Positions 23,642 to 32,422 of a stretch of DNA of 64,000 nt are shown piece after piece. A model generated the notes under the pieces. That model did not search any database, was not told the DNA's origin, and saw nothing but the letters and a program-made list of their open reading frames with translations. Made by a program: the position numbers and the translations under genes. Within the stretch, counting starts at the first letter, position 1. Each line of letters opens with the position of its first letter. Origin of the DNA: Prado023 sp963697345 (GTDB taxonomy: Bacteria > Actinomycetota > Actinomycetes > S36-B12 > CAIYMF01); assembly GCA_963697345.1 (NCBI GenBank), contig CAVONS010000007.1:310001-374000 (forward strand), written 5' to 3'.

Positions 23642-25705
23642 CTAGATTGCCGCGGCCACCCGGGTGCCCTGATCGATGGCGCGCTTGGCGTCCAGCTCAG
23701 CGGCCACATCAGCGCCGCCGACGACGTGCACCGGGATGCCGGCCGCAACCAGCGCCGGCTCGAGCTCGCGCAGCGACTCCTGCCCGGCGCACAGCACGAT
23801 CGTGTCGGCCGCCACGAGGTGCTCGCGCTCGTGCTTCTCGCCGAACGAGATGACCAGTCCCTCGGGTGTGATCCGCTCGTAGTTGACCCCCGGGATCATC
23901 GTCACGCCCTTGGCCTGCAGAGTGGCCCGATGGATCCAGCCCGTGGTCTTGCCCAGGCCCGCGCCGAGCTTGCCGGTCTTGCGCTGCAGGAGCGTGATCT
24001 GTCGGACCGCCGGCGCCGGGTGCGCAGTGCCCAGGCCGCCACGCACCTCGTCCGGATCGGCGACGCCCCATTCCTCGAGCCACTCCTTGAGGTCCATGGT
24101 GGGCGACTCGCCGGGCTCGACGGAGAGGAACTCAGCCACGTCGAAGCCGATACCACCGGCACCGACGATCGCGACGCGCTCACCCACCGGCACCCCCTTG
24201 GCCAGCACGTCCAGGTAGCTGATGACGTTCGGGCCGTCCTGGCCCGGGATGTGCGGATCGCGCGGGGTCACGCCGGTGGCCAGGACAACCTCGTCCACGG
24301 CGAGTGCCTGCAGGTCGCCGACGGACGCGCGCGAGGAGAGGTGCAGACGCACTCCGGTGTCCTCGATCCGGTTCGCGAAGTAGCGCAGCGTCTCGCTGAA
24401 CTCCTCCTTGCCGGGGATCTGCTTGGCCAGGTTGAACTGCCCACCGATCTCGTCGGCCGAGTCGAAGAGGTCCACCTCGTGCCCGCGCTCGGCCAGCGTC
24501 GTGGCTGCGGCCAGCCCGGCCGGTCCTGCGCCCACGACCGCCACCTTCTTGCGCTGGGTCGTCGGGGCGATGACCAGGTCGCCCTCGTGGCCGGCTCGCG
24601 GGTTCACCAGGCACGACACGGTCTTGCGCTGGAACACGTGGTCCAGGCAGGCCTGGTTGCACGCGATGCAGGTGTTGATCCGGTCGGCCTGCCCGGCCTG
24701 TGCCTTGCGCACGAACATGGGGTCGGCGAGCAGGGGTCGGGCCATGCTGATCATGTCCGCGGACCCTGCTGCCAGGACCTGCTCGCCCACCTCCGGGGTG
24801 TTGATCCGGTTCGTGGTCACCAGGGGGATGTCGATCCCCTCGGCGCGCAGCTCGTCGCGCATCTTCTGGGTGACCCAGGTGAAGGCCGCCCGGGGGACGC
24901 TCGTCGCGATGGTCGGGACGCGCGCCTCGTGCCATCCGATTCCGGTGTTGATGATCGTCGCACCCGCCTCGGTGATCGCCTTGGCCAGCGCCACGACCTC
25001 CGCCCACGTGCTGCCGTTGGGGATCAGGTCGAGCATGGACAGCCGGTAGATCAGGATGAAGTCCGGTCCGACGGCCTCGCGTGTGCGCCGCACGATCTCC
25101 ACGGGCAGTCGCATCCGGTTCTCGTAGGACCCGCCCCACTCGTCGTCGCGCTTGTTCGTGTGGGTGACGAGGAACTGGTTGATGAAGTAGCCCTCGGAGC
25201 CCATGATCTCGACCCCGTCGTACCCGGCCTCCTGCGCCAGCATCGCGCACTTGACGAACGCCTTGATCTGGCGCTCCACGCCTCGGCCCGTGAGGGCTCG
25301 CGGCGTGAACGGCGAGATGGGGCTGCGCACCCGCGAGGGGGCCACCGCCAGCGGGTGGTACCCGTAGCGACCGGTGTGCAGGATCTGCAGCGCGATGTGG
25401 CCACCCTCGGCGTGCACGGCGCGCGTGATCGGCTCGTGCTTGCGTGCCGCCGCGGTGGTGGACAGCGTTCCCGAGCGGGGCTTGGCCCAGCCCTCGATGT
25501 TGGGTGCGAACCCGCCGGTCACGATGAGGCCCACGCCGCCGGCGGCCCGTTCCGCGAAGTAGTCGGTGAGGTCGGCGAACCGCTTCGTCTCATCCTCGAG
25601 ACCGGTGTGCATCGAGCCCATGAGGACCCGGTTGCGCAGGGTCGTCCAGCCCAGGTCGAGTGGGGCGAGCAGGTGCGGGTAGGGGGCCTCGGCGTCGGGT
25701 CTCAT
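23642..25705 (-). CDS. fadH: 2,4-dienoyl-CoA reductase (NADPH), FadH type
   Basis: 687 residues from ATG 25705, close to E. coli FadH. The N-terminal TIM barrel (about 1-370) is of the Old Yellow Enzyme type with HTGRYGYHP and GYDGVEIMGSEGYFINQFL. A 4Fe-4S site follows with C-I-A-C-N-Q-A-C and a later C-L-V-N-P. The C-terminal FAD/NADPH domains begin with VAVVGAGPAGLAAATTL and VAIVGAGGIGFDVAEFL. It reduces 2,4-dienoyl-CoA during oxidation of unsaturated fatty acids. Divergent from purN with a 202-bp gap; no adjacent fatty-acid genes. Confidence 0.92.
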   Translation of the reverse strand: MRPDAEAPYPHLLAPLDLGWTTLRNRVLMGSMHTGLEDETKRFADLTDYFAERAAGGVGLIVTGGFAPNIEGWAKPRSGTLSTTAAARKHEPITRAVHAEGGHIALQILHTGRYGYHPLAVAPSRVRSPISPFTPRALTGRGVERQIKAFVKCAMLAQEAGYDGVEIMGSEGYFINQFLVTHTNKRDDEWGGSYENRMRLPVEIVRRTREAVGPDFILIYRLSMLDLIPNGSTWAEVVALAKAITEAGATIINTGIGWHEARVPTIATSVPRAAFTWVTQKMRDELRAEGIDIPLVTTNRINTPEVGEQVLAAGSADMISMARPLLADPMFVRKAQAGQADRINTCIACNQACLDHVFQRKTVSCLVNPRAGHEGDLVIAPTTQRKKVAVVGAGPAGLAAATTLAERGHEVDLFDSADEIGGQFNLAKQIPGKEEFSETLRYFANRIEDTGVRLHLSSRASVGDLQALAVDEVVLATGVTPRDPHIPGQDGPNVISYLDVLAKGVPVGERVAIVGAGGIGFDVAEFLSVEPGESPTMDLKEWLEEWGVADPDEVRGGLGTAHPAPAVRQITLLQRKTGKLGAGLGKTTGWIHRATLQAKGVTMIPGVNYERITPEGLVISFGEKHEREHLVAADTIVLCAGQESLRELEPALVAAGIPVHVVGGADVAAELDAKRAIDQGTRVAAAI

Positions 25706-25895
25706 CACGTGTACCAGTGTGGACCCGCGGTGGTGTCGGCGATCGCGCGGGTCTGGCTCGCTGGACCCCTCCCGGCGGCTCATCGAGGTCCACCGCACGC
25801 CCGGCCGACGTTGGGGGTGTGGCCCGCAGCGCGCAGGGCCGGGCGGTCGCGGAGAACACCGGATGACCCGTTCCCCCGTGAGCGGGCCCCCCACC

Positions 25896-25901
25896 TAGGA
25901 T
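25896..25901 (+). promoter_or_regulatory. Leaderless-type -10 (TAGGAT) for purN
   Basis: TAGGAT, six-base spacer, GTG 25908, and no ribosome binding site. The purNH operon therefore has its own promoter here. Confidence 0.5.
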
Positions 25902-25907
25902 GAGCGA

Positions 25908-26516
25908 GTGCCGCGCACCCGACTCGTCGTTCTCATCTCCGGTTCGGGCACCCTCCTGCAGGCCCTGCTCGACGCTGCGACCGATCCCCACTACCCGGCC
26001 GAGGTCGTCGCCGTCGTCGCGGACACCGCAGGGGCCGCAGGGCTGGGCCGGGCGCGGGAGGCCGGGGTCCCGGCCGTCGCGGTCCCGCTGTCCGACCACC
26101 CCGACCGGGCCACCTGGGACAGCGCGCTTCGTGATGTCGTCGAGTCCTTCGAGCCCGACTGGATCGTCTCCGCCGGGTTCATGCGGATCCTCGGTCCGGA
26201 CATGCTCTCGGCCTACCCGATGCGCGTGGTCAACACGCACCCTGCGCTGCTGCCCAGCTTCCCCGGCGCCCACGCCGTCCGGGACGCGCTGGCCCACGGG
26301 GTCCGGGTCACCGGGTCGACGGTCCACCTGGTCGACGAGGGTGTGGACACCGGCCCGATCGTCGACCAGCGTCCGGTCCCGGTGGACGACGATGACGACG
26401 AAGCCACGCTGCACGAGCGGATCAAGGTCGTCGAGCGCGAGCTCCTGGTGGACGTCGTCCGGCGGCTGGCCACACACAACGTGCACATCTCCGGCAGGAA
26501 GGTGACCCTGGCATGA
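25908..26516 (+). CDS. purN: Phosphoribosylglycinamide formyltransferase
   Basis: 202 residues. It transfers a formyl group from 10-formyl-THF to GAR in purine synthesis. LISGSGTLLQALLDA is the N-terminal phosphate loop. VNTHPALLPSFPGAHA carries the catalytic histidine, and GSTVHLVDEGVDTGPI contains the partner aspartate. The stop overlaps the purH start (ATGA). Confidence 0.96.
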   Translation: MPRTRLVVLISGSGTLLQALLDAATDPHYPAEVVAVVADTAGAAGLGRAREAGVPAVAVPLSDHPDRATWDSALRDVVESFEPDWIVSAGFMRILGPDMLSAYPMRVVNTHPALLPSFPGAHAVRDALAHGVRVTGSTVHLVDEGVDTGPIVDQRPVPVDDDDDEATLHERIKVVERELLVDVVRRLATHNVHISGRKVTLA

Positions 26517-28087
26517 GCCCCACCGACGGGACCGTCCCCATCCGTCGCGCGCTGGTCAGCGTGTATGACAAGACCGGCCTCGAGGAGCTCGCGGTGGCTC
26601 TGCACGCAGCCGGCGTGCAGATCGTGTCGACCGGCTCGACCGCGGCCCGTATCGCCGCCGCGGGCGTCCCGGTGGTCGAGGTCTCGGAGCTCACGGGCTT
26701 CCCCGAGTGCCTCGACGGGCGCGTGAAGACCCTGCACCCGAGGGTCCATGCCGGTGTTCTGGCCGACCTGCGCCTCGATGACCACAAGCGCCAGCTCGAG
26801 GAGCTGGGCATCGAGCCGTTCGGCCTGGTCGTGGTCAACCTGTACCCGTTCGCCGACACCGTGGCCTCCGGGGCGAGTCCCGACGAGTGCATCGAGCAGA
26901 TCGACATCGGCGGGCCGTCCATGGTGCGCGGCGCGGCGAAGAATCATCCGAGTGTGGCGGTCGTGACCTCACCTGACGCGTACGGCGAGGTGATCGCGTC
27001 GGTCCGCGCGGGCGGCTTCACGCTCGCCCAGCGCGCGCGCCTGGCGGCCGAGGCCTTCGTGCACACCGCGAGCTACGACATCGCGGTCGCCTCATGGATG
27101 GGCAACGTCGTGGCCCCGACCGACGAGGGCTCCGGATTCCCGGCGTGGGTCGGCGCTGCCTGGGACCGTGCCGCGATCCTGCGCTACGGCGAGAACCCGC
27201 ACCAGGGTGCGGCGCTCTACACCTCGGCGCACTTCCCAGGCGGGCTGGCCTCGGCCGAGCAGCTGCACGGCAAGGAGATGTCGTACAACAACTACGTCGA
27301 CGCCGATGCCGCCTACCGCGCCGCCTACGACTTCGCCGAGCCGGCGGTGGCGATCATCAAGCACGCCAACCCCTGCGGGATCGCTGTCGGCGCCGATGTG
27401 GCCCAGGCGCACGCCCGGGCCCACGAGACCGATCCGGTGTCGGCCTTCGGCGGGGTCATTGCGGCGAACCGCCCGGTGTCGGTCGCGATGGCCGCCCAGG
27501 TCGCCGAGGTGTTCACCGAGGTGATCGTGGCACCGGCCTACGACCAGGACGCCCTGGCGGTGCTGACCGCGAAGAAGAACCTGCGGATCCTCGTGGCACC
27601 GCCGGTGCCGGCCGGATCGGGTGCCGAGATCCGTCCGATCAGCGGCGGCCTGCTCATGCAGACCCGCGACCGCGTCGATGCCCCGGGCGACGACACGGCC
27701 GCCTGGACGTTGGCCTGCGGCGAGCCGGCCGATGCCGCGACACTGGCCGACCTGACGTTCGCCTGGCGGGCCTGCCGGTCCGCGAAGTCCAACGCCATCC
27801 TGCTGGCTCGCGATGGGGCGGCCGTCGGGATCGGCATGGGCCAGGTGAACCGTGTGGACTCCGCGAGGCTGGCCGTCGCTCGGGCCGGTGAGGAGCGGGC
27901 CCGCGGAGCCGTGGCGGCCTCGGATGCGTTCTTCCCGTTCCCCGATGGGCTCGAAGTGCTCCTCGAGGGTGGGGTGCGCGCTGTGGTCCAGCCGGGTGGA
28001 TCGGTGCGGGACGCGGAGGTGATCGCGGCCGCGGAGGCTGCCGGCGTCACGATGTACCTCACGGGCACGCGGCACTTCTTCCACTGA
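26513..28087 (+). CDS. purH: Bifunctional AICAR transformylase / IMP cyclohydrolase
   Basis: 524 residues, full length. The N-terminal cyclohydrolase domain (1-~195) has VSVYDKTGLEELA, STGSTAARIAAAGV and GRVKTLHPRVHAG. The C-terminal transformylase has ENPHQGAALY, the catalytic KHANPCG, and SAFGGVIAANRPV. It carries out the last two steps of IMP synthesis. It is translationally coupled to purN, which supplies the same pathway. Confidence 0.97.
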   Translation: MSPTDGTVPIRRALVSVYDKTGLEELAVALHAAGVQIVSTGSTAARIAAAGVPVVEVSELTGFPECLDGRVKTLHPRVHAGVLADLRLDDHKRQLEELGIEPFGLVVVNLYPFADTVASGASPDECIEQIDIGGPSMVRGAAKNHPSVAVVTSPDAYGEVIASVRAGGFTLAQRARLAAEAFVHTASYDIAVASWMGNVVAPTDEGSGFPAWVGAAWDRAAILRYGENPHQGAALYTSAHFPGGLASAEQLHGKEMSYNNYVDADAAYRAAYDFAEPAVAIIKHANPCGIAVGADVAQAHARAHETDPVSAFGGVIAANRPVSVAMAAQVAEVFTEVIVAPAYDQDALAVLTAKKNLRILVAPPVPAGSGAEIRPISGGLLMQTRDRVDAPGDDTAAWTLACGEPADAATLADLTFAWRACRSAKSNAILLARDGAAVGIGMGQVNRVDSARLAVARAGEERARGAVAASDAFFPFPDGLEVLLEGGVRAVVQPGGSVRDAEVIAAAEAAGVTMYLTGTRHFFH

Positions 28088-28198
28088 CCAGGTGAACTGC
28101 CGCACGGGAGTGCGGCCACAGACCGATTACGCCCATGACGTCGGCCACCGCGGCCCGGGTGCACCCAAGCGTCACTCGGGCGCACAATCCTGCGACCT

Positions 28199-28361
28199 GC
28201 GCGCGAATTGCACCCAAAGGGGACAGCCTTGGGGCCTCCGTCGGCAAACCGCGCTTGAGATGCACCGTCTGGCCCCCGCAGGGCAGGGCTATCGGTGCAT
28301 CTCGCACGCGGTTGTCCGCACCGGCCGATGGGGCTGCTGCGGAACCGTGCATTTCGCGCGC
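28199..28361. repeat. Palindromic array of four 15-bp motifs
   Basis: The 386-bp gap after purH holds no credible gene but has four copies of GTGCA(T/A)(C/T)TC(G/A)(C/A)(G/A)CGC. Copies at 28199-28213 and 28251-28265 are inverted; those at 28295-28309 and 28347-28361 are direct. Spacing within each pair is 52 bases. The two 68-bp arms align without gaps at about 62% identity as inverted repeats around a 25-base centre, with 11 perfect bp next to it. This resembles a REP/BIME-type extragenic palindrome. Confidence 0.6.
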
Positions 28362-28461
28362 GGTCGGCGGACGCAGCCGGCGGGTGTCCCCCGCGGCGGC
28401 TGGCCGCGCGTGGACCGGTTGGTCCGAACGGCGGACGGTCCACGGTTCCCGCGGTGGCTGG

Positions 28462-28467
28462 CAGGAT
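28462..28467 (+). promoter_or_regulatory. Leaderless-type -10 (CAGGAT) for the HAD gene
   Basis: CAGGAT ends six bases before GTG 28474, with no ribosome binding site. Confidence 0.4.
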
Positions 28468-28473
28468 GGCCCC

Positions 28474-29328
28474 GTGCGTGTGATCGGGAGCCTGGACGAG
28501 GTCGCCGGGGAGTACGACGCGGTCCTGTGTGACGTGTGGGGCGTGGTCCACGATGGCCAGGATGTGTACCCAGGTGCGGCCCGAGCGCTTCGCCGAGCAC
28601 GCGCGGCCGGACTGGCGGTGGTGCTGGTCACCAACATGCCGCGACCGAGCACCACGATGCCCCAGGCCTTGGCCCGCATGGACTTCCCGGACGATGCGTG
28701 GGACGCGATCGTCACCAGTGGTGACGTGATCCGCGCGGAGCTCGCCCTGCGCGCTCCCGGCCCGGTGCACCGCCTGGGTCGTCGCACCGATCGTGGGCTC
28801 TGGGATGACCTCGGCCTGACCTTCGTCGAGGACCTGAGCGAGGCGGGGTTCGTGGCCATCGCGGGGCTGCGGGGCCGCGCCGACAGCCCCGGCGCCTACG
28901 CCGCCGAGCTCCAGCAGGCGCGCGCCCGGGACCTCGAGCTCCTCTGCGCGAACCCCGACCTTCAGGTCCGCACGGGCGGTGTGCTCACCTGGTGCGCCGG
29001 AAGCGTGGCACACGAGTATGCCGCGATGGGCGGGCGTGTGGTCCAGGGCGGCAAGCCGCACCCACCGATCTATCAGCGGGCGCGGGAGGTCCTCGACGGA
29101 CTCGTGGGGCGGCCCGTGCCGCGCGAACGGATCCTGGCGATCGGCGACGGGATCGGCACCGACCTGCTGGGCGCCAACCGGCAGGGGCTCGACGCCCTGT
29201 TCATCGCCGGCGGCATGCACGGTGACGCACTGCTCGACGCGAGCGGTGGCGTGGACCGGGCTCGCGTCGATGCCGCCCTGGCCACCGGCGGCGTCACAGC
29301 CACCTACGTGGTGCCCGCGTTGGTCTGA
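28474..29328 (+). CDS. HAD-superfamily class IIA hydrolase
   Basis: 284 residues from GTG 28474. The catalytic loop is DVWGVVHDG, with nucleophile Asp near residue 19, followed by VTNMPRP (motif II Thr) and the lysine in GKPHPPIY, and motif IV AIGDGIGTDLLGANRQG. This is the class IIA (NagD/TIGR01459-like) phosphatase layout. Substrate unknown. Extragenic palindromes lie on both sides (28199-28361 and 29341-29399). Its position between purH and folD may be incidental. Confidence 0.88.
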   Translation: MRVIGSLDEVAGEYDAVLCDVWGVVHDGQDVYPGAARALRRARAAGLAVVLVTNMPRPSTTMPQALARMDFPDDAWDAIVTSGDVIRAELALRAPGPVHRLGRRTDRGLWDDLGLTFVEDLSEAGFVAIAGLRGRADSPGAYAAELQQARARDLELLCANPDLQVRTGGVLTWCAGSVAHEYAAMGGRVVQGGKPHPPIYQRAREVLDGLVGRPVPRERILAIGDGIGTDLLGANRQGLDALFIAGGMHGDALLDASGGVDRARVDAALATGGVTATYVVPALV

Positions 29329-29340
29329 GCGTCAGGACCG

Positions 29341-29399
29341 TCTGCGTCGTCGATTCCGACTGGTTTCGGGGTCGAAACGACGACGCAGAACGGGTGGTG
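29341..29399. terminator. Strong hairpin after the HAD gene (terminator or REP-like)
   Basis: TCTGCGTCGTCG (29341-29352) pairs perfectly with CGACGACGCAGA (29388-29399), and the stem extends through TTxCGAC/GTCGAAA with one bulge and one mismatch. No T-tract follows. It lies 13 bases after the HAD stop and before folD. Confidence 0.5.
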
Positions 29400-29455
29400 A
29401 CCAGGGCGGCGGTCGCAGCGATGCCGTGGTGCCCGGGAACCACCGCGGCGCCTGC

Positions 29456-29461
29456 GACAAT
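29456..29461 (+). promoter_or_regulatory. -10-like box (GACAAT) for folD
   Basis: GACAAT lies seven bases before GTG 29469, which supports that start over ATG 29460, whose first base lies inside the box. Confidence 0.35.
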
Positions 29462-29468
29462 GGCGCCC

Positions 29469-30314
29469 GTGACTGCGACGATCCTCGACGGCAAGGTGAC
29501 CGCAGCGGCGGTCAAGCGCGACCTCGCGGGAGCGGTGGCTGAGCTGCGGACTCGTGGCATCGTCCCCGGGCTGGGTACGGTGATGGTCGGTGATGACCCG
29601 GGCAGCCGCGCGTACGTCGCCGGCAAGCATCGCGACTGCGCCGAGGTTGGGATCGAGTCGATCCGCGTCGACCTGCCGGACACCGCCACCCAGGCCGACG
29701 TGCTGGCTGCTGTCCACGAACTCAACGCCGATCCGGCCTGCACCGGGTACATCGTCCAGCTGCCGCTGCCCAAGGGCCTGGACGCCAACGCGGTGCTCGA
29801 GGCGATGGACCCGGCCAAGGACGCCGATGGGCTGCATCCTGTGAACCTCGGGCGACTGGTCCTGGGCGCTCCCGCACCGCTTCCCTGCACCCCGCGCGGC
29901 ATCGTCGAGCTCCTGCGACGCTACGACGTGCCGATCAATGGCGCCGAGGTGTGCGTGGTCGGCCGTGGTGTCACCGTGGGTCGGCCCCTGGGCCTGCTGC
30001 TGACGCGCAAGTCCGAGAACGCGACCGTGACCCTGTGCCACACCGGGACCCGCGACCTCGCCGCCCACGTGCGCGGCGCGGACATCGTGGTGGCTGCGGC
30101 CGGGGTGCCGCGGCTGATCACCGCAGACCTCGTGAAGCCCGGGGCGGCGGTGCTCGACGTGGGCATCACGCGCACGGCCGATGGGCTGGTCGGAGACGTC
30201 CATCCCGACGTCCGCGAGGTGGCCGCGTTCGTGGCCCCGATGCCCGGTGGCGTCGGGCCGATGACCCGGGCGATGCTGCTCGCGAACGTCGTCGAGGCCG
30301 CAGGCCGCGCATGA
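29469..30314 (+). CDS. folD: Methylenetetrahydrofolate dehydrogenase / methenyl-THF cyclohydrolase
   Basis: About 281 residues. It interconverts methylene-THF and 10-formyl-THF, the cofactor of PurN and PurH encoded nearby. TATILDGKVTAAAVK is the family N-terminus. The catalytic-lysine region reads SRAYVAGKHRDCAEVGI. YIVQLPLPKGLD, then DADGLHPVNLGRL, and VVGRGVTVGRPLGLLL (NADP loop) follow. PMPGGVGPMTRAMLL closes the fold. Overlaps the DUF3017 gene by ATGA. An alternative start is ATG 29460. Confidence 0.95.
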   Translation: MTATILDGKVTAAAVKRDLAGAVAELRTRGIVPGLGTVMVGDDPGSRAYVAGKHRDCAEVGIESIRVDLPDTATQADVLAAVHELNADPACTGYIVQLPLPKGLDANAVLEAMDPAKDADGLHPVNLGRLVLGAPAPLPCTPRGIVELLRRYDVPINGAEVCVVGRGVTVGRPLGLLLTRKSENATVTLCHTGTRDLAAHVRGADIVVAAAGVPRLITADLVKPGAAVLDVGITRTADGLVGDVHPDVREVAAFVAPMPGGVGPMTRAMLLANVVEAAGRA

Positions 30315-30721
30315 CTGGGGACCCCACGCGTGGTGGGCAGCCGCCGCCCCGGCACGATCGCCGGGCCTCGGACCACGCCGTCCCCCCGCCGCCGGACTTC
30401 ACCGCGGACCGCGTGGAGGAGGACACCGCGGCCTCGGTCGTGGCCCAGCAGGACGCTGGTGGACCACGGTTCCAGTGGCCGCTGATGCTCGTGCTCACGG
30501 GTCTGGTCGGCTCGTTGATCGTGGTGGCCGACGACCACTTCCGCCGGGGTGCGGTGCTGTTCGCGGCCTTCGTCGTGGGTGCGTTCTTCCTGCGCCTCAT
30601 CCTCCCGGACCGCGATGCCGGCTGGTTGGCCGTGCGCAGCCGTGGGGTCGACCTTGCCTGCCTGGGATTCCTCGGCCTGAGCCTGTCGGTGTTCGCACTG
30701 ATCGTTCCCCCGCCGTCGTAG
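30311..30721 (+). CDS. DUF3017 small membrane protein
   Basis: 136 residues. A hydrophilic N-terminus of about 55 residues is followed by three membrane segments (WPLMLVLTGLVGSLIVVA, GAVLFAAFVVGAFFLRLI and VDLACLGFLGLSLSVFALIV) with the short motif LPDRDAGWLAVRSR between the last two. DUF3017 members often sit between folD and mdh in actinobacteria. Function unknown. Translationally coupled to folD. Confidence 0.85.
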   Translation: MTGDPTRGGQPPPRHDRRASDHAVPPPPDFTADRVEEDTAASVVAQQDAGGPRFQWPLMLVLTGLVGSLIVVADDHFRRGAVLFAAFVVGAFFLRLILPDRDAGWLAVRSRGVDLACLGFLGLSLSVFALIVPPPS

Positions 30722-30788
30722 GTCGGGTCAGGTCCTGCGGCATCCAGCGAAGGCCGTAGGTCCGTGGGGGGCGCCCGGACCCGGGCAG

Positions 30789-30794
30789 TAGGCT
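30789..30794 (+). promoter_or_regulatory. -10 box (TAGGCT) upstream of mdh
   Basis: TAGGCT sits 50 bases before ATG 30845, giving a leader that includes GAGAGAGGAAATCC as a good ribosome binding site. Confidence 0.45.
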
Positions 30795-30844
30795 GATCGA
30801 GCACCTGTGAGCGCCGGCGGACCGGCGCACGAGAGAGGAAATCC

Positions 30845-31804
30845 ATGTCCCTGAACGGCAAGGTCACCGTCGTCGGCGCCGGCTTCTACGGCTCCACCAC
30901 CGCCCAGCGCCTGGCTGAGTACAACGTCTTCGAGACGGTCGTCCTGACCGACATCCTCGAGGGTCGCCCCGAGGGCCTCGCCCTGGACCTGAACCAGTCG
31001 CGCCCGGTTGAGGGCTTCGAGACCACGGTGGTCGGCCAGACCACTGATCCCGCGACGGGCGCGGGGTACGAGGCCACTGCCGGTTCGGACGTCGTGGTCA
31101 TCACCGCGGGCCTGCCGCGCAAGCCGGGGATGAGCCGGATGGACCTCATCGAGGTCAACGCGAAGATCGTGCGCAGCGTGGCGGAGAACGTGGCCAAGCA
31201 TTCGCCGGACGCCGTCATCGTCGTGGTGTCCAACCCGTTGGACGAGATGACCGCCCTGACCCAGCTGGCCTCCGGCTTCGCCAAGAACAAGGTCATCGGC
31301 CAGGCCGGCATGCTCGACACCGCACGCTTCACGAACTTCGTCGCCGTCGAGCTCGGGGTGCCCGTCGGCTCGGTCAAGACGCTGACGCTGGGATCACACG
31401 GCGACACCATGGTGCCCGTGCCCTCGCGCTGCACCGTCGACGGCAAGCCGCTGGCCGACCTGATGCCCGCCGAGAAGATCGATGAGCTCGTGGTGCGCAC
31501 GCGCAACGGCGGTGCCGAGGTGGTGGCCCTGCTCAAGACCGGTTCTGCGTTCTACGCGCCCTCGGCTGCGGCGGCCCGCATGGCCAAGGCCGTCATCGAG
31601 GACTCGGGTGTGGTCATGCCCGTCTGCGCGTGGGTCGACGGCGAGTACGGCATCGAGGGTGTGTACCTGGGCGTCGAGGCCGAGATCGGGCGCAACGGCA
31701 TCCGCAAGGTCGTCGAGGGTGACCTCACCGACTCCGAGCTCGCTGGGCTCAAGGAGGCCGCGGAGGCGGTGCGCGCCAAGCAGGCTGACGTCCTGAGCCT
31801 GTAG
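30845..31804 (+). CDS. mdh: Malate dehydrogenase (LDH-like type)
   Basis: 319 residues. NAD loop VVGAGFYGSTTAQRL, with the Asp in VLTDILEG that favours NAD. The substrate loop GLPRKPGMSRMDL carries the arginine that selects malate/oxaloacetate over lactate. VVSNPLDEMT and the catalytic histidine in TLGSHGDTMVP are present. It is the TCA-cycle enzyme and completes the core set with sucCD at the left of the window. It has its own promoter and leader. Confidence 0.95.
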   Translation: MSLNGKVTVVGAGFYGSTTAQRLAEYNVFETVVLTDILEGRPEGLALDLNQSRPVEGFETTVVGQTTDPATGAGYEATAGSDVVVITAGLPRKPGMSRMDLIEVNAKIVRSVAENVAKHSPDAVIVVVSNPLDEMTALTQLASGFAKNKVIGQAGMLDTARFTNFVAVELGVPVGSVKTLTLGSHGDTMVPVPSRCTVDGKPLADLMPAEKIDELVVRTRNGGAEVVALLKTGSAFYAPSAAAARMAKAVIEDSGVVMPVCAWVDGEYGIEGVYLGVEAEIGRNGIRKVVEGDLTDSELAGLKEAAEAVRAKQADVLSL

Positions 31805-31839
31805 CGCTCCCCGCGCCCGGAACGCTCGGCCCGCCGTGT

Positions 31840-32322
31840 TCAGGCGTCGGGCGAGTCCGCGCTGCCTGCGAAGTAGGCCTCCATCCGTTGCAGGACGCGG
31901 GTCCACGCTGCGTCGAAGTAGTCGAATGCCTCATCCCACTGGCCGCCGTCGCCCCACCCCAGGTGGGTCAGCTCGACGCGGGTGCCGAGGTGCTCGGCGT
32001 CCGGGCGCAGGCGCAGCAGGACCACCGTGCGCTGGGCCCGTGCCTCGGCCAGGTGGGGTGGGGCGTTCCAGGTGAACGTGAGCATCGTGGGGGCCTGGAA
32101 CGCCAGGACCTCGCAGCCCTCGGACCCGCGCAGCCCTGCTGGGACATCAGCGTCGAAGAACCACTCGTAGGGTCCGCCGACGCGCAACTCGATGCGCGAG
32201 TCGTCCAGCAGCCACGTCCGGATCCCGGCATCGGTCGTCCAGGCCCACCAGATGTCCTCGACCGGGGCGCTGACGAGCACGGTCTTGTGCAGCACGCGCT
32301 CAGTGTCGGGCAGGTCGATCAT
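31840..32322 (-). CDS. SRPBCC (Aha1/START-like) protein
   Basis: 160 residues from ATG behind GGAGG. The sequence LHKTVLVSAPVEDIWWAWTT starts the domain. ELRVGGPYEWFF, LTFTWNAPPH and TRVELTHLGWGDGGQWDEAFDYFDAAW follow the activator-of-Hsp90-like SRPBCC pattern. Ligand unknown; such proteins often bind small hydrophobic molecules. Ends about 36 bases from the convergent mdh stop. It may belong to the minus-strand operon with thpR and the urease genes, but the 100-bp gap leaves that open. Confidence 0.82.
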   Translation of the reverse strand: MIDLPDTERVLHKTVLVSAPVEDIWWAWTTDAGIRTWLLDDSRIELRVGGPYEWFFDADVPAGLRGSEGCEVLAFQAPTMLTFTWNAPPHLAEARAQRTVVLLRLRPDAEHLGTRVELTHLGWGDGGQWDEAFDYFDAAWTRVLQRMEAYFAGSADSPDA

Positions 32323-32422
32323 CGGGCCTCCGAATCGTCGTTCACGTCCAGCGGGTCGCGCGGCTCACGCGCAGTGTGGCATCGGCGCCGCCGTCGTGGC
32401 CACGGCGACGGTCCCGCTCGAG

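Noticed and set aside
23285..25903. 872-codon plus-strand frame opposite fadH and the HNH gene
   Set aside because: The minus strand encodes complete, recognisable FadH and HNH proteins; the plus-strand peptide has no domain and is His/Arg-rich as expected of a shadow.
28135..28473. N-terminal extension of the HAD protein into the palindromic array
   Set aside because: The extension is not HAD-like and would translate through the repeats; GTG 28474 has a -10 at the usual six-base distance.
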